Below are positions 12,168 to 23,408 of a stretch of DNA of 64,000 bases, in pieces. The translations under genes were made by a program, and so were the position numbers. Origin of the DNA: Norana najaformis (Eukaryota; Annelida; Clitellata; Crassiclitellata; Hormogastridae); the NCBI GenBank assembly GCA_964023275.1, contig OZ029929.1, forward strand, positions 4,919,381 to 4,983,380, written 5' to 3'. Position 1 is the stretch's first letter; each line of letters begins with the position of its first letter. A model generated the notes under the pieces. It saw only the letters and a program-made list of their open reading frames with translations, searched no databases and was not told the origin of the DNA.

Positions 12168-15100
12168 ATACATAGATATATATTACGCCATTTATATATG
12201 CATATTACATTATTACACCATTACCTGCATGCATACATACATACGTGCGTATGTATATATACGTATATATACGTCTACACATATGTATGCATGCATGCTT
12301 GTAAGTATGTATGCAACTGAATTTTTCTATGAAGCCTTCTAGGGACCTGTCGAAGTCATCGCTCACCGCTGGGCTGAATGATGGCAGGAGTTTACAAAGA
12401 TGAACAAATCAACATTATCTTGAAACTGAAAATATTTGATTCTTTCATAAGGCAAATATTCTCGCAGGTTTCTTAAATATTTTTCGAATACTATCACGAG
12501 TTATCTCGACGAAATATTGCAGAGGAGATCGATAGCAGAGGAGATAGGAGATCGATCGAAGGAGATCGATCGAAGGAGATCGATCGAAGGAGATCGATCG
12601 AAGGAGATTGATCGAAGGAGATCGATCGAAGGAGATCGATCGAAGGAGATCGATCGAAGGAGATTGATAGGTTTTGTTCTTTGGAGTCTATTCAGTATAG
12701 GCGGAATGACGACAATATTGGCGATGTTTTCTTACTCGAATTAAATGCATTTCAGTCCGTTTTATCTCTTGCTGTAAAGCAGTGAAACTGTGATACAGTG
12801 GTTGGACATTATACAAACCTATCCGCAACCGCGGAGAGCATTCGTGCGCTAGCTCCAGAAAATCTCCCTCTGTTGCTCAACGTTAGCTAAGGACCACAAA
12901 ATCATCTGCTAAACGCTGCCTCGATTTTGAGAACTTAAAACTAGCATACGACGTTTACTATGGACAGCCATTTTTCTTATATCATTTGCGAGATATTGCC
13001 AGGGTTCACCATCGCATAAGTGCAGCTGGACCACGATCGTGTCTAAGGCTGTTATTATATAGATGACGTGTATAAATGAACCCAGATCAAATGCATTTTA
13101 AAATTACTTTTTAAAATGTAAACTTACTTTTGAAATGACAGTGGACTGGGAGGCTTTGTGTTGCAAATTCCAGTGTTAGGCATTATTTGCCAGCAGATGT
13201 AGTTCATATTGTGGGCCATACGGTGCCTTAGATTTTGTAAATTTCTAGTCCAATGATTAACGACATCTTGTGACTGCCAAGACCGTTGGCATCGATTATA
13301 CCTCAGTCGTGAAGGGTCTCATCTGATGAATTCTTTGAAAAACGAGCAGGGTCGAGGCCATACGGTCGCTATAGAAAACTGTGTACATTAACTTTTACTT
13401 TTACATTTACATTTACCTTTACATTTACATTTACCTGTCCTTTGTATGTCGTAATAGCTAGCGATTATAACCCACAACTAACGAGTGTATGAAGCGGTTT
13501 GAAAGCGTTTGAGCGGTATCTACAGTTGTTCAACTTGTGGCTCCAGGGCGGGCCATTCACGTCGACCTTGCCCTATAGAACTAAGATCGTTTAGAATTGC
13601 GAGTCCCTGGGGAGACGTATAGTCTCATTCGGAAATCGGTCACACAGAAATGGTGTTTAACCAGCCATTTTGGTGATGATCATAATGATGATGGTCATCA
13701 TGATCTTGATCTTGATCATGCCGACGACAAAGATTATGATGACAGACACATCCAGGTGGACATACATAAGGAAAGACTTGTAGAAAGACAAGCAGATAAC
13801 CAAACAGGCTGATTGACGTGAATTCATAACAAGCCAGTTGCTTCCCCGCGTAAATGGATTGCAATCCGGATAGCGGAATATGGAACAGTCGCCAGCATCC
13901 GGATACAGAGGCTGGGGAGTTGGGATCCGGCTCATTCCATCGCTGCTGCGTAGGAGGCATCTATTCTTACCAAGAGTCGTCTCATCTCACTAAGAATGAG
14001 GTATTTACATAAACACCCACAAACGCGCACACACAAACAGTACACGCAGAAACACACACACACAAGCACGACACAATACAGAAACACGCACACGCATCCA
14101 ATCGATGCAACAATGCATATTTTAGCCTCGGGCTAGCACGGTCCTTACACGGGGACCATAAATGGCATGGCGTCCATTCAAACGGGCAGCGCTGGTGAAG
14201 GAATACACCCTATAAATTCATTGAAAATGAGCAGGGGTCGAGGCCGTACGGTCGCTATATAAAAGCGTTTGCATTTAGGGACTCTTTCTTACATCCTTGG
14301 ATATCCAGTTATCATCTACAGTTTGGATTTTGAATGAAACTTTATTGATTCCAAAAGAACAAAAGAAAAGAAGAAATACATTGACCATTGTATAGATTGT
14401 TGGGATACAAATGGTAGACCCAAAAGAGACCTAAGTCCCGCAAAATTAGGGCCGCCTATTACAGAACGATGCATGTGGCGACAAAGATGTTTAACAAATA
14501 TTAGGTACAATTGAACTAAAAAGAAAGTCTTAACTAAAGCTTAACTAAGAAGAAACTAAGAAAGTGGATCAATGGCGTGCCTCTCGCGAGAGAGTTGCTA
14601 TTTCCATGACTTTACCAACCCCCTCGGTCTAGAGCCTGTCTCAGGCCCTGTGTAGCTCAAAGTTAAGTGAACGAAGATCCCCCTCCGTGTCCTTGTATCC
14701 CTTTGTCGTCCAACTGGTCTCTCCCTGCCCCTCGGGGGTCGGAAATCAAAGCCCTGAGCGCCCCAACTTCGTCCTGCTGCCATCGCACTGTGTGACCCAA
14801 ACATCCGGGGTCTTCTCGTTTCAATCATCTCCGAGACCGGGTTCTGTCTCGTGCCTCTCTGTCTGTTTCTGCGTTGGAGGTCTGCAGAATTTGGAATCCT
14901 CTTGATTCTCCTCAGGCCCTATTGTTGGAAGGAATGCAGTCTCTTCTCTAGGGCCACCGCGAGGGGCGAAGTCTCAGCCCATAAAATACCGCAGGTATAT
15001 AGTGTGTAACGGGCGGACTTATGTGTCCAGCAAATATATATATGTATATAATTGTCAGTTTATTGATCATATATATATATATATTTTTTCATACAGACGT

Positions 15101-18100
15101 ATAATTTATATGTTCGTTTCTTCAGTGATTTAAATTGAGAGAGACAGATTTTGTGCAGACGGACAGACAGAGAGACAGACAGACGGACGGACAGACACAA
15201 GGACTGTAGACAGACGTTAGAAAGTAGCCATTCTGTCAGTTTTTAGATGAGAAGCAGTTGTCAACAGCTGATAGATGGTGGGCGGATGGACGGACGGACG
15301 GACGAATGTGTTGGGGGAGGGATGGATGGACGGACACTTAATACATATATATGTGCATACATACATATACACACACATATATACATATATGCACACATAT
15401 ACATGCTAGATAGAGAATGTTTCTGAGAGAGACAGACAGAGACAGAGAGACAGAAGCAGGTAGCGGGGGCGGCCTTCTGCTATGCATAGGTATGTTGTCG
15501 TCAGCGCTGCCTTCTTTCGCCTCCTCCTTCTTCTTCTCCTATGTGAAAATTATTGATATGAGAGGCATGCGAGTTATTTGCCAGCCGGCCATTCATTGAA
15601 GCGGGTGCCTAAAAATTATTTCTCCGTTGAAAACTCATACCGACACATACGATGAGAACATATAAAACATTTCAACTGGCAATTTAACATTAAGTTTACA
15701 TTAAGTTTCCTCTGTGTGAATATGTATGAGTATGTTTGAATTTATATAGCGCGTTGATCTGGTGTATGTGTTTTGGAGAATTTATATAGCGCGTTGATAA
15801 GTTGTATGTAGAAGTGCATGTTTTGGAGAATTTATACAGCGTAGTTTAAGCAGCTTCCATAGGCGCAGAGTTGTCTGACACGAGAACACAAATACTTTGG
15901 CCTTTTATAAAAAAGTGGCTTTATACACCGCTGTGAGTACAGGTAGTTTCTGTTTAGTGATGATGTGTCATGGCGAAGATGATTAGCGTCGCCTGCCTCC
16001 TTTGTAAGTGTAATTGTAATTGTAATTTGAGATTTATAAAGCGCCTCTTAGAGGATAAACTCAACAGAGGTGCTTCCGACCCAAAAAAGTAAATCACTGT
16101 TAAACAGTACAGTCTTCAGGCGCCTGCGGAACAGAGGGTGCAAACTTGCACCCTCTGGCTAAAGGTACAGTCGGAGCTACTGTGACTTTACGCACTGACG
16201 TAGGTTTTTAGTCCGTAGCGTGGAACAGGACTGTGTTATCGAATAGGCTAAATCATTGGGCTGATTAGATTAGATTAGCTGTAGCTGTGCCTACATGGCC
16301 TGTAGAAAATATTTTGATGAGCTGCTAGAACGATAAAAATCTTCACTTACATGCTTGCCATTTTGTAAATAATTAAGACTATTTAAAGCAGCGATTGTTC
16401 AGTAGAAATCGATGGGTCGGCCTTCGGGAAATCGAAGTGTCTTCGACTCAGATGATCTGATATTCCACGCATCGCCGCGGAAGATCATAGTGTAACACTA
16501 GGAGCGTGCGAGAGCCTGTTGGTGTAAACTTTTCCCAGTTATTTGACCATAATTAGTCTTAAAATGAACTTTCCTTTCTTACCGAGCACTGCACTATACA
16601 TGTGCCCATATTCCCATTTCCAAAACACATAATTGCCTGCGGTTGCAAAACATATGTTTGTTGAGTTAGAAACAATTAAGGATGTCTCGTGAATGCAGTA
16701 GAGGACATTTACATATTGTTTACATTGCAGGCGACAATATTCTAGTCTGAACACCGCCTTAAGAATTATGCAATCTGCATACAACAGGCGTTGGTGTTAA
16801 CTGCGCAGTTGGCTAGAACTCAAATCTGAACCATAGCAAGTCGCAGCCCAGGGAATAAATTTTAACTGGGAATTGTTTGAAAGCGACACCGCATCAGTGA
16901 TTCGCTCTAAGGCCGACTCGCCTAAATTCCTGTGCGATGTCAAATCGCCGTAACCCACTTGGCACGGCGCCAGCGAGCCCTGGCAGGGACGTCTGTTGTA
17001 ATGTTTATGTACGAGAAACTTGTAGCTAAAAGTTGGTGTTAATTATAAAAATGTTAGCAACTTTCATATCTCGGTCTCGGTATAAATATGGACCCCGAAG
17101 TGTCATATCTGCAGGCAGATGAACAGCCGATTTACTCGTTTACAGCTGAGCTCACTAGAGTGCACTTTTAGAATAGCCTATAATAAGATTGTGATTTTCG
17201 TATTCGATCATTAAGAATAAATGAATCCTGTCTCTAGATTGGTAGTGAAATATGCTAACCAAATGGAAAAACTGGACAAACAGGTTTTTCAAAGTTTATC
17301 TTCCTGAACATTTTTTGGTGATTATGATATGCAGCTTCAAGCTGAACACAAGTATGATTTCAGATTTACTGTATCACATAGGAATTTAGAGAAACAAGAA
17401 ATAAACTTTTATTGGATTTAGTGTTTTTAATCGCACAGTGATGCTGACATATTGCATTAGTTCAACTGAGCTAAAAGTGTTTACTGTTGTTTTTCGCTTG
17501 TACTCAGCATCTGATGCTTCTCTTCTCAATGTCCGACAATAGTTGGCCAGCACTGATGGGTTCCAGTTGCCCTGACACCGCTTTTCCATCGTCACAATGT
17601 CCTGGTGAAGCATTTCACCATATTCGTCACTGACCTCACCAAGATTAGCAGGGAAGAAGTCCAAATGTGAATGCAGAAAATGAATCTTCAGCAACATGTT
17701 GCACTTCATGGTTTTGTACGCTTAAAGAAATTTGTCAACCAGATGGACGTAGTTTGGTGCTGAGTAGTTGCCAAGAACGTTCTCAACAACATCCTTGAAT
17801 GGTTTCCGTGCAATTTTCTCTGGTCCCACTTCGAATCTCTTGTCACTGATGACGTGTCTGATTTGTGGACCAACAAAATGACTTCCTTAAAATTGGCATC
17901 AGTTATTCTTGGAAATATCGATTTCAAATGTCAAAATCTTTCACCTTCTTTGTTCATCGCTTTCACGAAATTTATCATCAGTCCGAGTTTTATATGAAGC
18001 GGAGGCGAAAATATCCTTGTGTTGACAGTGGTGGTCCAAAAGACAGAAATTTTCATACTTGGCGACAGCAAACCCCATCCTTGCAGTCTTGAACAAAGTA

Positions 18101-21100
18101 GTTCTGTTTTTTTGATAAACCTAAGTCCCTGGCCAGGTCATTTAATTCTGACTGTGCTATCAGATGAAGATCATCCGACATAAACGGATCAAATCTACAC
18201 CAATATCGTTTTCCACGTCTGGCTTGTGAATTGTGCATTTTCGTCTGCCTCATCTAGGCTCCGTGTCTCTGTTGTCTTCGGTACTGGCAAACTGTCTTCA
18301 TGCGGCACCAACCTCCTGGCTGAAGGCAGATTGAGGTATTCAATAGATTTCTTATTTTTAGCAGAGAAGCCAGAGACATTGGTCAAATGGAAGGGTCCGT
18401 CACATGGTCCTTCTGCTCTCGCCATCTCATCGGGATTGCTAGCGGCATTGACTTCCAAGTACTTCTGAGCCAAGCTCTCAGATCGACAGCACATGTTAAA
18501 CAGCAGATGTGAGGAGCCCAGGGTTTCTCTTGACCACCAATTTTACAATGGAAGTAGAGCTCATACGCTTTCTTAATAAGTGCAGTCAGGCTGCGTCTTT
18601 CGCCAGAAATGTAACAGAATGTATCGTGGCTGTTTGCGACATTGACGAGACATTTCTGCTGAAACAAATCGTCCTGTAGATAATAAATGTCATTGTTAAG
18701 TACGCACAATATGATATCTCTGCCTGTAGCACATATGCATCAACATATGTACAAACTGATATCAACATAAGGCATAGCATCTGTGTATGCGAGCTGCTTC
18801 TATAGCCTGTCCTGCCAGCACCGATCCTGACTAAGCTTGCCCAGGCATGTTCAGGCCTTAGCATTTCCACTGCACGTTGTGCGACCTGCACTGAACGCAT
18901 GCCCAGGCATGCCTGGACTAAACAAAACAACTTACTTTGTGGGCAACATATTAGTAGACTTAAAATGTGAGAGGAACTCACAAAAATAAGCGATTCGAAA
19001 AAAACGGTACATGACAGTAAAAATTTGAAGGTGATTTTCGTGATCAGCAGCCCAAAATCCATAAGATACATCCAAAAATGTTCAGGAACGAAAATCTTCG
19101 TTGTATAGTGAAACTGTTACAGCCGCCTCGGTGCTATAGCCACAAACGATACATGAGCGTTCCCGTGTAGTAGCTGTTGTACAGAAGTCCGCAAGTGAAG
19201 CCAGAGGGCAGCAAGCGATGGCAAAGGAAAGGTCACGGGGTTAAACATAAGGCCGCCCGGGCGCCGATCATCATGCATGAGAAATCAAAGCCGATCGTCG
19301 TCGGTTGAACTGAGAATAGACACTAGCTGGCGCCACTATAATGCAGGCCACACATCATCAGACACTTGTATGTATGTGGCTGCTCGCAAAATTATGGGAA
19401 TGTGCAACCTGCCTGTCATCGAAATGCAACGACTGACTGACCGTCTCGTTCAGTCATTTTTTCTCGCTGAATGGCTGGGTGGTTGGTTGTCTAGCTCACT
19501 CTCTTACTCGAAGGACGACTGACTGGCTGACTCACTTACTCAATCACTGAATCACTGACTCAATCACTGACTCAATCACTTAATCAGTGACTCACTCACT
19601 GACTGACTCAGTTGCTCAATCACTGACTCATTCACTGACTCAATCACTGACTGACTGACTTGCTTACTCACTCGCGCGGATTGTATGTTTCATTGTTTAG
19701 TTGGTTATGACTGTATGCATAGGCGACACCTAGCGAATATACGCTTTATATCTCCTGAGCCTGTGTGTGTGCGTGTGTTTAAAGACGGTGATTCAGATGC
19801 AAGGTTTTCGGAGCCTGGCCGAGGGTGAGGAGGTGGAGTTTGAATGCAGGGACTCGGACAAAGGGGTCGAGGCGACGTTCGTCTGTGGCCCCGGGGGCAC
19901 CGACTGCAAGGGGTCCGAACGACGACCCGTCTCCAAGAAGAAGTTCAGAAAACTCAGGTATGGCTTAGCTATGATCCACCATCTCAAAACAAATCGATCA
20001 TGAATGAATGAATGAGTGAATGAATGAACGAACGAATGAATGAGTGAATGAATGAACGCAGCAATGAATTAACCAAACGAGTGAATGAATTAATGAACAA
20101 ACGAAGCAATGAATGAATGATTGAATGAATGAATTCACTCTGTCAGTCACTCAGAATCATAGACATGCATGTGGTCACTCATGCATTCGTTCAGTCTCGT
20201 TTATTCGTTTGTTCATTCATTCGAGGGTTCAGTCAGTTGATCATGTATGTACAGTCTTGTGCGAATTACTTGGGACAAGCATTATTTCAATGAAAATTTG
20301 ACATTTCAATCATGGAAAGTAAGTATTTTGTGTCCTTCTGCTTTTATTTCAGACAATTAGTATTTAATATGTCCTCCCTTTGCCTTGAGTAGCAAATTAA
20401 CTCTCTTAGGCATGGAGTCAACGAGTTTCTGGCATGTCAGAGACAATTCTGCATCGTGAAACCACATCGCTAGTATGGCTTCGATCATCTTAGTTTTTGT
20501 AGTGCAGTCTCGTTTCCTGAGCTTCTGTTTCATGACGGCCCACAAGTTTTCTATGGGATTGATATCAGGCGAGTTGCCAGGCCATTTAAGAACCGTAATG
20601 GCATTGTCATTCATGAACTTCTGAACTTTTTTCGACGTGTGACACGGAGCAAGATCTTGCTGGAATATGCCGTCGTTAATAGGGAAGTCGCGACGAAGGT
20701 GTGGCAGAAGTTTTGAGCGAAGGACTTCAATGTATTTGTCGCTATTCATCATCCCGGTGACAGGAAACAAGAAACCAAGACCAGCCGCTGAGAATGACCC
20801 CCAGAACATTTTCTTTTCCGGGTGTTTGACGTTCTGTTGGATGTGTTCGGTTGTTATCGGTTCACCCAGGGATCGCCTTACGAACTGCACACGTTGTCCT
20901 TGCACTTCGAAATGGCTCTCATCAGAGAAGACAACCTGCAGCACAGAAATACATGTAAATCACACACTGTAGGCTGTGCATGTACTGTACAAGTGCAATA
21001 TTGTTAGAGTTTGTCATCATGAAAGCAACAGCAGTACACGTGGACATTCACATGTGTAATTTTAAGAGTATGGCCTTTTTATGGAGAACAGAATTTACCT

Positions 21101-23408
21101 TTTGCCAGTCTTCCGTAGTCCAATGTTTGTAGGCCTTAGCCCAGAGCAAACGTTTCTTTTTCATGGCGGAGGTGAGTAGCTGTTTATTCTGTGGCTTGTG
21201 CGCTCTTCTTCCCACAGCCAGCAGACGACGACGGACCGTACTGGAGTCAATGTGAACACCATATGCTTCCATGTCTCGTTTGAGATCTCTGCTAGTCTTG
21301 CGTGGATCTCTCTTACTCATCCCGACCAAAAGTCTGTCTATACGTTGAGAAGTTTTTCGTTTCCTGCCACATCGTCCAACTCGTGAGGGTGAAATGCTGC
21401 CAGTTTCTGAGTAATGTTTTATCAACCGAGCAACAGTGCTCTTCCCTATTCCACATTCTAAAGCAATTTCTCTGCACGTTTTACTTGTAAAATTGGCCAA
21501 AGTAATTATTTTTGACCGCTTTCTTGGCGTGACATCCATGTTTTCTTACAATTAATTACATTTCCGGCAGCAGGGACCATATGATATCTGAAACGAAAAC
21601 ATAGGGATCATCTTCTCTGCTAAAAACCTGAAATGTCAAATTTCCATTGAAATAATGCTTGTCCCAAGTAATTCGCACAAGACTGTATGTATCACTAAAT
21701 TTATAAAGCGCCTTTTAGTAACTCACAAAGCACGGCTACCTAACGGTCTCTAAATAGGAACGTCTTGAGACGGGCAGAAAATGTTTCTTGAACAGGCAAG
21801 GGATCGGATGTCTGGTGGAAGAGTGTTCCACAGAGACGGCCCTACAGTGGAGAAGGCGCGGCCTGCCCGAGCAGACGTACGAGAACGGGGTACAATGAGT
21901 TGACCATGTGTCACCGATCGTAGTCTCTGTCGACCAGGTTGATCAGCAACTGGCTTGGTGAGCTCATTGATATAATGCGGCGCTGAGCCAACGATTGAGG
22001 AACTGACCACGAGGGATATTTTGAACTGTACCCTCTTCTCAACTGGAAGCCAATGTAGGGTGTCTCGTATGTAGGGGAAAATATGCCGGAATCGGGGCGT
22101 ACCAGCGACGAGCCGAGCAGCACAGTTGAGGACAGACTGGAGCTGACGGATGCGGAATTTAGGCAGGCCGACCAGGATGGAGTTTCAGTAGTCCAGACCC
22201 GTGATGACGAAGGAATGGACGAGCCGCGCTTTATATAGGACAGGTTTCGACGTAAAACCCTTATCTGACGCAGTTCATAGTAGCAAGTCCTGCAGAGTGA
22301 ATTAACATGGCCCGCCAGCGACAGCTCTTCGTCCAACAAAACACCCAGATCACGAACCGTTCGCAGCGAGACCGAGTTCGAAGTCGCTGCCAGAATCATA
22401 TCGCGATCCACATCCCGAAGTCTGTGCCGAGAGCCGAACCAGATGAACCGTGTTTTCGCCGGGTTCAGCCGAAGCCGGTTTGAGGACATCCATTTCTGTA
22501 TATTGGTAACCACCATCTGGATCTTCGAGACATGGGCTGCGGTGTCAGAAGTCGCATATATCTCACATCATCGTCGGCATATTGATGAACCATTGCACCG
22601 AGAGCTGTGACGATCTGGTTTAGATCGGCAGTAGAGAGTATGTAGAGGTGTGGCCCGAGAACTGAACCCTCCACACGCCACAGAGAACCGATATCCAGGT
22701 CGATGCATCCGTCCCGACCTCAACCCTCATAGTCCTCCCGTCGAGGAAAGAGCGTATCCAATCGAGTATCGGGCCCGCAAAACCATAAGAGGTTTCGAGA
22801 GGAGTCAGGAGAATCTGATGATCCACAGTGTCGAATGCTGCGTTTACATCATTTATTCAGTAAGTCAGCCAGTCAGTCTGTCATTCAGTCAATCAGTCGT
22901 CAGTAGGATTCTTGAGGCTTAACATCATGCCACGAGTCTTCAGCAGATGCGGTGCGATCTTAACACAGCTTAACGGTTTGATTGAAACCGTAATAGTCTA
23001 TTAAAGTCATTGTAAAATAGGATAATAACGTGAGAATGAATCGCGATTTGATTGAGAAGCGTTCTGTTGGTTGAAATCACTGGTTGATTGAAACCCCGAT
23101 TGATTTCTGATTGCAGGTGCTACAACTGCGGTGACTTTGCCAACCACATCGCCTCCAAGTGTCCGCGTGGACCTCTGCCGAAGCGATGTCACAATTGCAA
23201 GTCTGACGATCACCTGATCGCCGACTGTCCCCTCAAGAAAACTGATCCATCAGGGACCCCCACGGTTGGACCACCGCATACGGCCGGCGATGAACCTTCG
23301 CCCACGTCGAGCCAGAACAGCGGGGGTGAAGCCCCCGGCGGTGAGGGAACAGAAGGGGGTAGAGAAGGGCAGAGGACTGCCTCCTCCCAACCGGGCCCGA
23401 AATCGTGA
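10829..23408 (+). CDS. lin-28: lin-28 RNA-binding protein (5' coding exon not found)
   Basis: Coding exons 10829-10938, 19785-19957 and 23117-23408, first coding exon unlocated. LIN-28 is a cytoplasmic and nuclear RNA-binding protein that blocks maturation of let-7 precursors and controls developmental timing. The first two exons together make one cold-shock domain with RNP1 (KGYGFI) and RNP2 (DVFLHQ); the third carries two CCHC knuckles, and this pairing is diagnostic of the family. Phases agree at both visible junctions (0, then 2) and all splice sites are GT-AG. The model opens with two bases of a split codon, so an upstream exon ending in phase 1 must exist. Introns are 8.8 and 3.2 kb and full of transposons on both strands. 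The VIQM and FANH sequences match protostome rather than vertebrate LIN28. No other family fits. Confidence 0.95.
11212..11775 (+). repeat. 16-bp satellite-like array, about 34 units
   Basis: The unit TCATTTGTTTGTTCGT is repeated with short 12-bp variants, between GAAC-type and CAGT-type tetranucleotide runs. It lies in the first visible lin-28 intron. Long frames in all three phases ([12 protein letters not shown]) are artefacts. Confidence 0.95.
11780..12535. other. lin-28 intron sequence, no other gene
   Basis: Unique AT-rich sequence and a TA/CATA microsatellite (12120-12310). Confidence 0.5.
12536..12666 (+). repeat. 14-bp tandem repeat with GATCGATC core
   Basis: Eight or nine units of GGAGATCGATCGAA. 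The core is palindromic, so each unit can pair with any other. Confidence 0.93.
12667..14124. other. lin-28 intron; weak repeat remnants
   Basis: [17 protein letters not shown] near 12980 vaguely resembles a LINE thumb region. The (ACATTT)n-tail repeat lies at 13340-13432. ATG/GAT-rich sequence at 13670-13740 and a CACA-rich stretch at 14000-14090 are low complexity. Confidence 0.4.
14125..14275 (+). repeat. (ACATTT)n-tail repeat, second full-length copy
   Basis: Begins CGGGCTAGCACGGTCCTTAC and ends near GGTCGCTATATAAAAGCG. Same family as 10370-10530, diverged at scattered positions. Confidence 0.8.
14590..14910 (-). mobile_element. Probable LINE C-terminal fragment
   Basis: The minus strand reads [20 protein letters not shown] and [19 protein letters not shown], resembling the C-terminal RRxRWxGHxxRM and GRER motifs of RTE-like elements. 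Weak, short and shifted. Confidence 0.35.
14911..17385. other. lin-28 intron, mostly unassigned
   Basis: GACAGACAGACGG microsatellites (15150-15450), a twice-repeated GAATTTATATAGCGCGTTGA (15730-15800), and one LINE 3' UTR-like repeat (16005-16200). The remainder, 16200-17385, shows no coding pattern. Confidence 0.45.
16005..16200 (-). repeat. LINE 3' UTR-like repeat
   Basis: TGTAATTGTAATTTGAGATT, TATAAAGCGCCTCTTAGAGG and GTCTTCAGGCGCCTGCGGAA recur in diverged form at 59400-59580 and, less clearly, at 37520-37640. Probably inverted 3' ends of a CR1-like family with a (TTACAA)n tail. Confidence 0.55.
17386..18710 (-). pseudogene. Decayed copy of a widespread uncharacterised invertebrate protein
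   Basis: Overlapping minus-strand fragments in shifting frames read in order: [90 protein letters not shown] and [20 protein letters not shown] recognise these as a multi-copy family of unknown function in cnidarian, arthropod and mollusc genomes, probably carried by a transposon. At least four frameshifts or stops separate the pieces, so it cannot be translated whole. It lies in a lin-28 intron, opposite strand. The family match is from memory and not verified. Confidence 0.55.
18711..19784. other. lin-28 intron, unassigned, with ACTGACTC repeats
   Basis: 18711-19500 is unique with no domain. 19510-19670 is a CACTGACTCAAT tandem-like stretch just upstream of the next lin-28 exon. Confidence 0.45.
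19785..19957 (+). CDS. lin-28: lin-28 exon: second half of cold-shock domain and basic linker
   Basis: The acceptor is TTTAAAG at 19778-19784. A later AG at 19795-19796 would remove four residues that align exactly with LIN28 (TVIQ against SKLH in vertebrates), so the earlier one is chosen. The exon runs through [17 protein letters not shown] to GSERRP and a lysine-rich linker, and ends in phase 2 at CTCAG|GTATGG. The split AGG arginine joins the first zinc knuckle. Confidence 0.93.
20252..21685 (-). mobile_element. Apparently intact Tc1/mariner transposon
   Basis: A 1434-bp element bounded by TA target duplications (20250-20251 and 21686-21687). Its terminal inverted repeats match over 57 bp with one mismatch and begin CAGTCTTGTGCGAATTACTT. 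It contains one transposase gene on the minus strand that is open throughout after removal of a short intron. It lies in the second visible lin-28 intron, opposite in strand, beside a LINE 3' end. Confidence 0.95.
20357..21539 (-). CDS. Tc1-type DD34E transposase with one spliceosomal intron, 339 aa
   Basis: Exons 21539-21099 and 20935-20357 flank a 163-bp intron with GTAAAT donor and GCAG acceptor, phase 0. Joining restores [12 protein letters not shown], the usual Tc1 sequence at the first catalytic aspartate. The transposase cuts and pastes the element at TA. An N-terminal paired-type helix-turn-helix ([19 protein letters not shown]) is followed by a basic GRCGRKRK stretch. The catalytic triad is D in FSDESHF, D in FQQDLAPCH and E in NPIENLW, with exactly 34 residues between the last two. 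Length equals the family norm of about 340. No stop or frameshift is seen, so it could be active. Confidence 0.95.
21690..22850 (-). mobile_element. 5'-truncated CR1-like LINE, decayed reverse transcriptase
   Basis: Read on the minus strand, pieces in different frames give [44 protein letters not shown]-type thumb sequence and a C-terminal [15 protein letters not shown] motif, the normal order of a CR1-group reverse transcriptase. Frameshifts and stops break the frame. The 3' UTR ends near the Tc1 right end with a CGCTTTATAAATTTAG segment. Confidence 0.75.
23117..23408 (+). CDS. lin-28: lin-28 last exon: two CCHC zinc knuckles and C-terminus
   Basis: The acceptor is TTCTGATTGCAG. The first knuckle ([15 protein letters not shown]) has one residue more between the second Cys and the His than the canonical CX2CX4HX4C, as I recall for insect LIN-28. 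The second ([14 protein letters not shown]) is canonical. They bind the GGAG motif of the let-7 precursor terminal loop. The remaining roughly 55 residues are Pro/Gly/Glu-rich and probably disordered. Translation ends at TGA 23406-23408. Confidence 0.95.
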
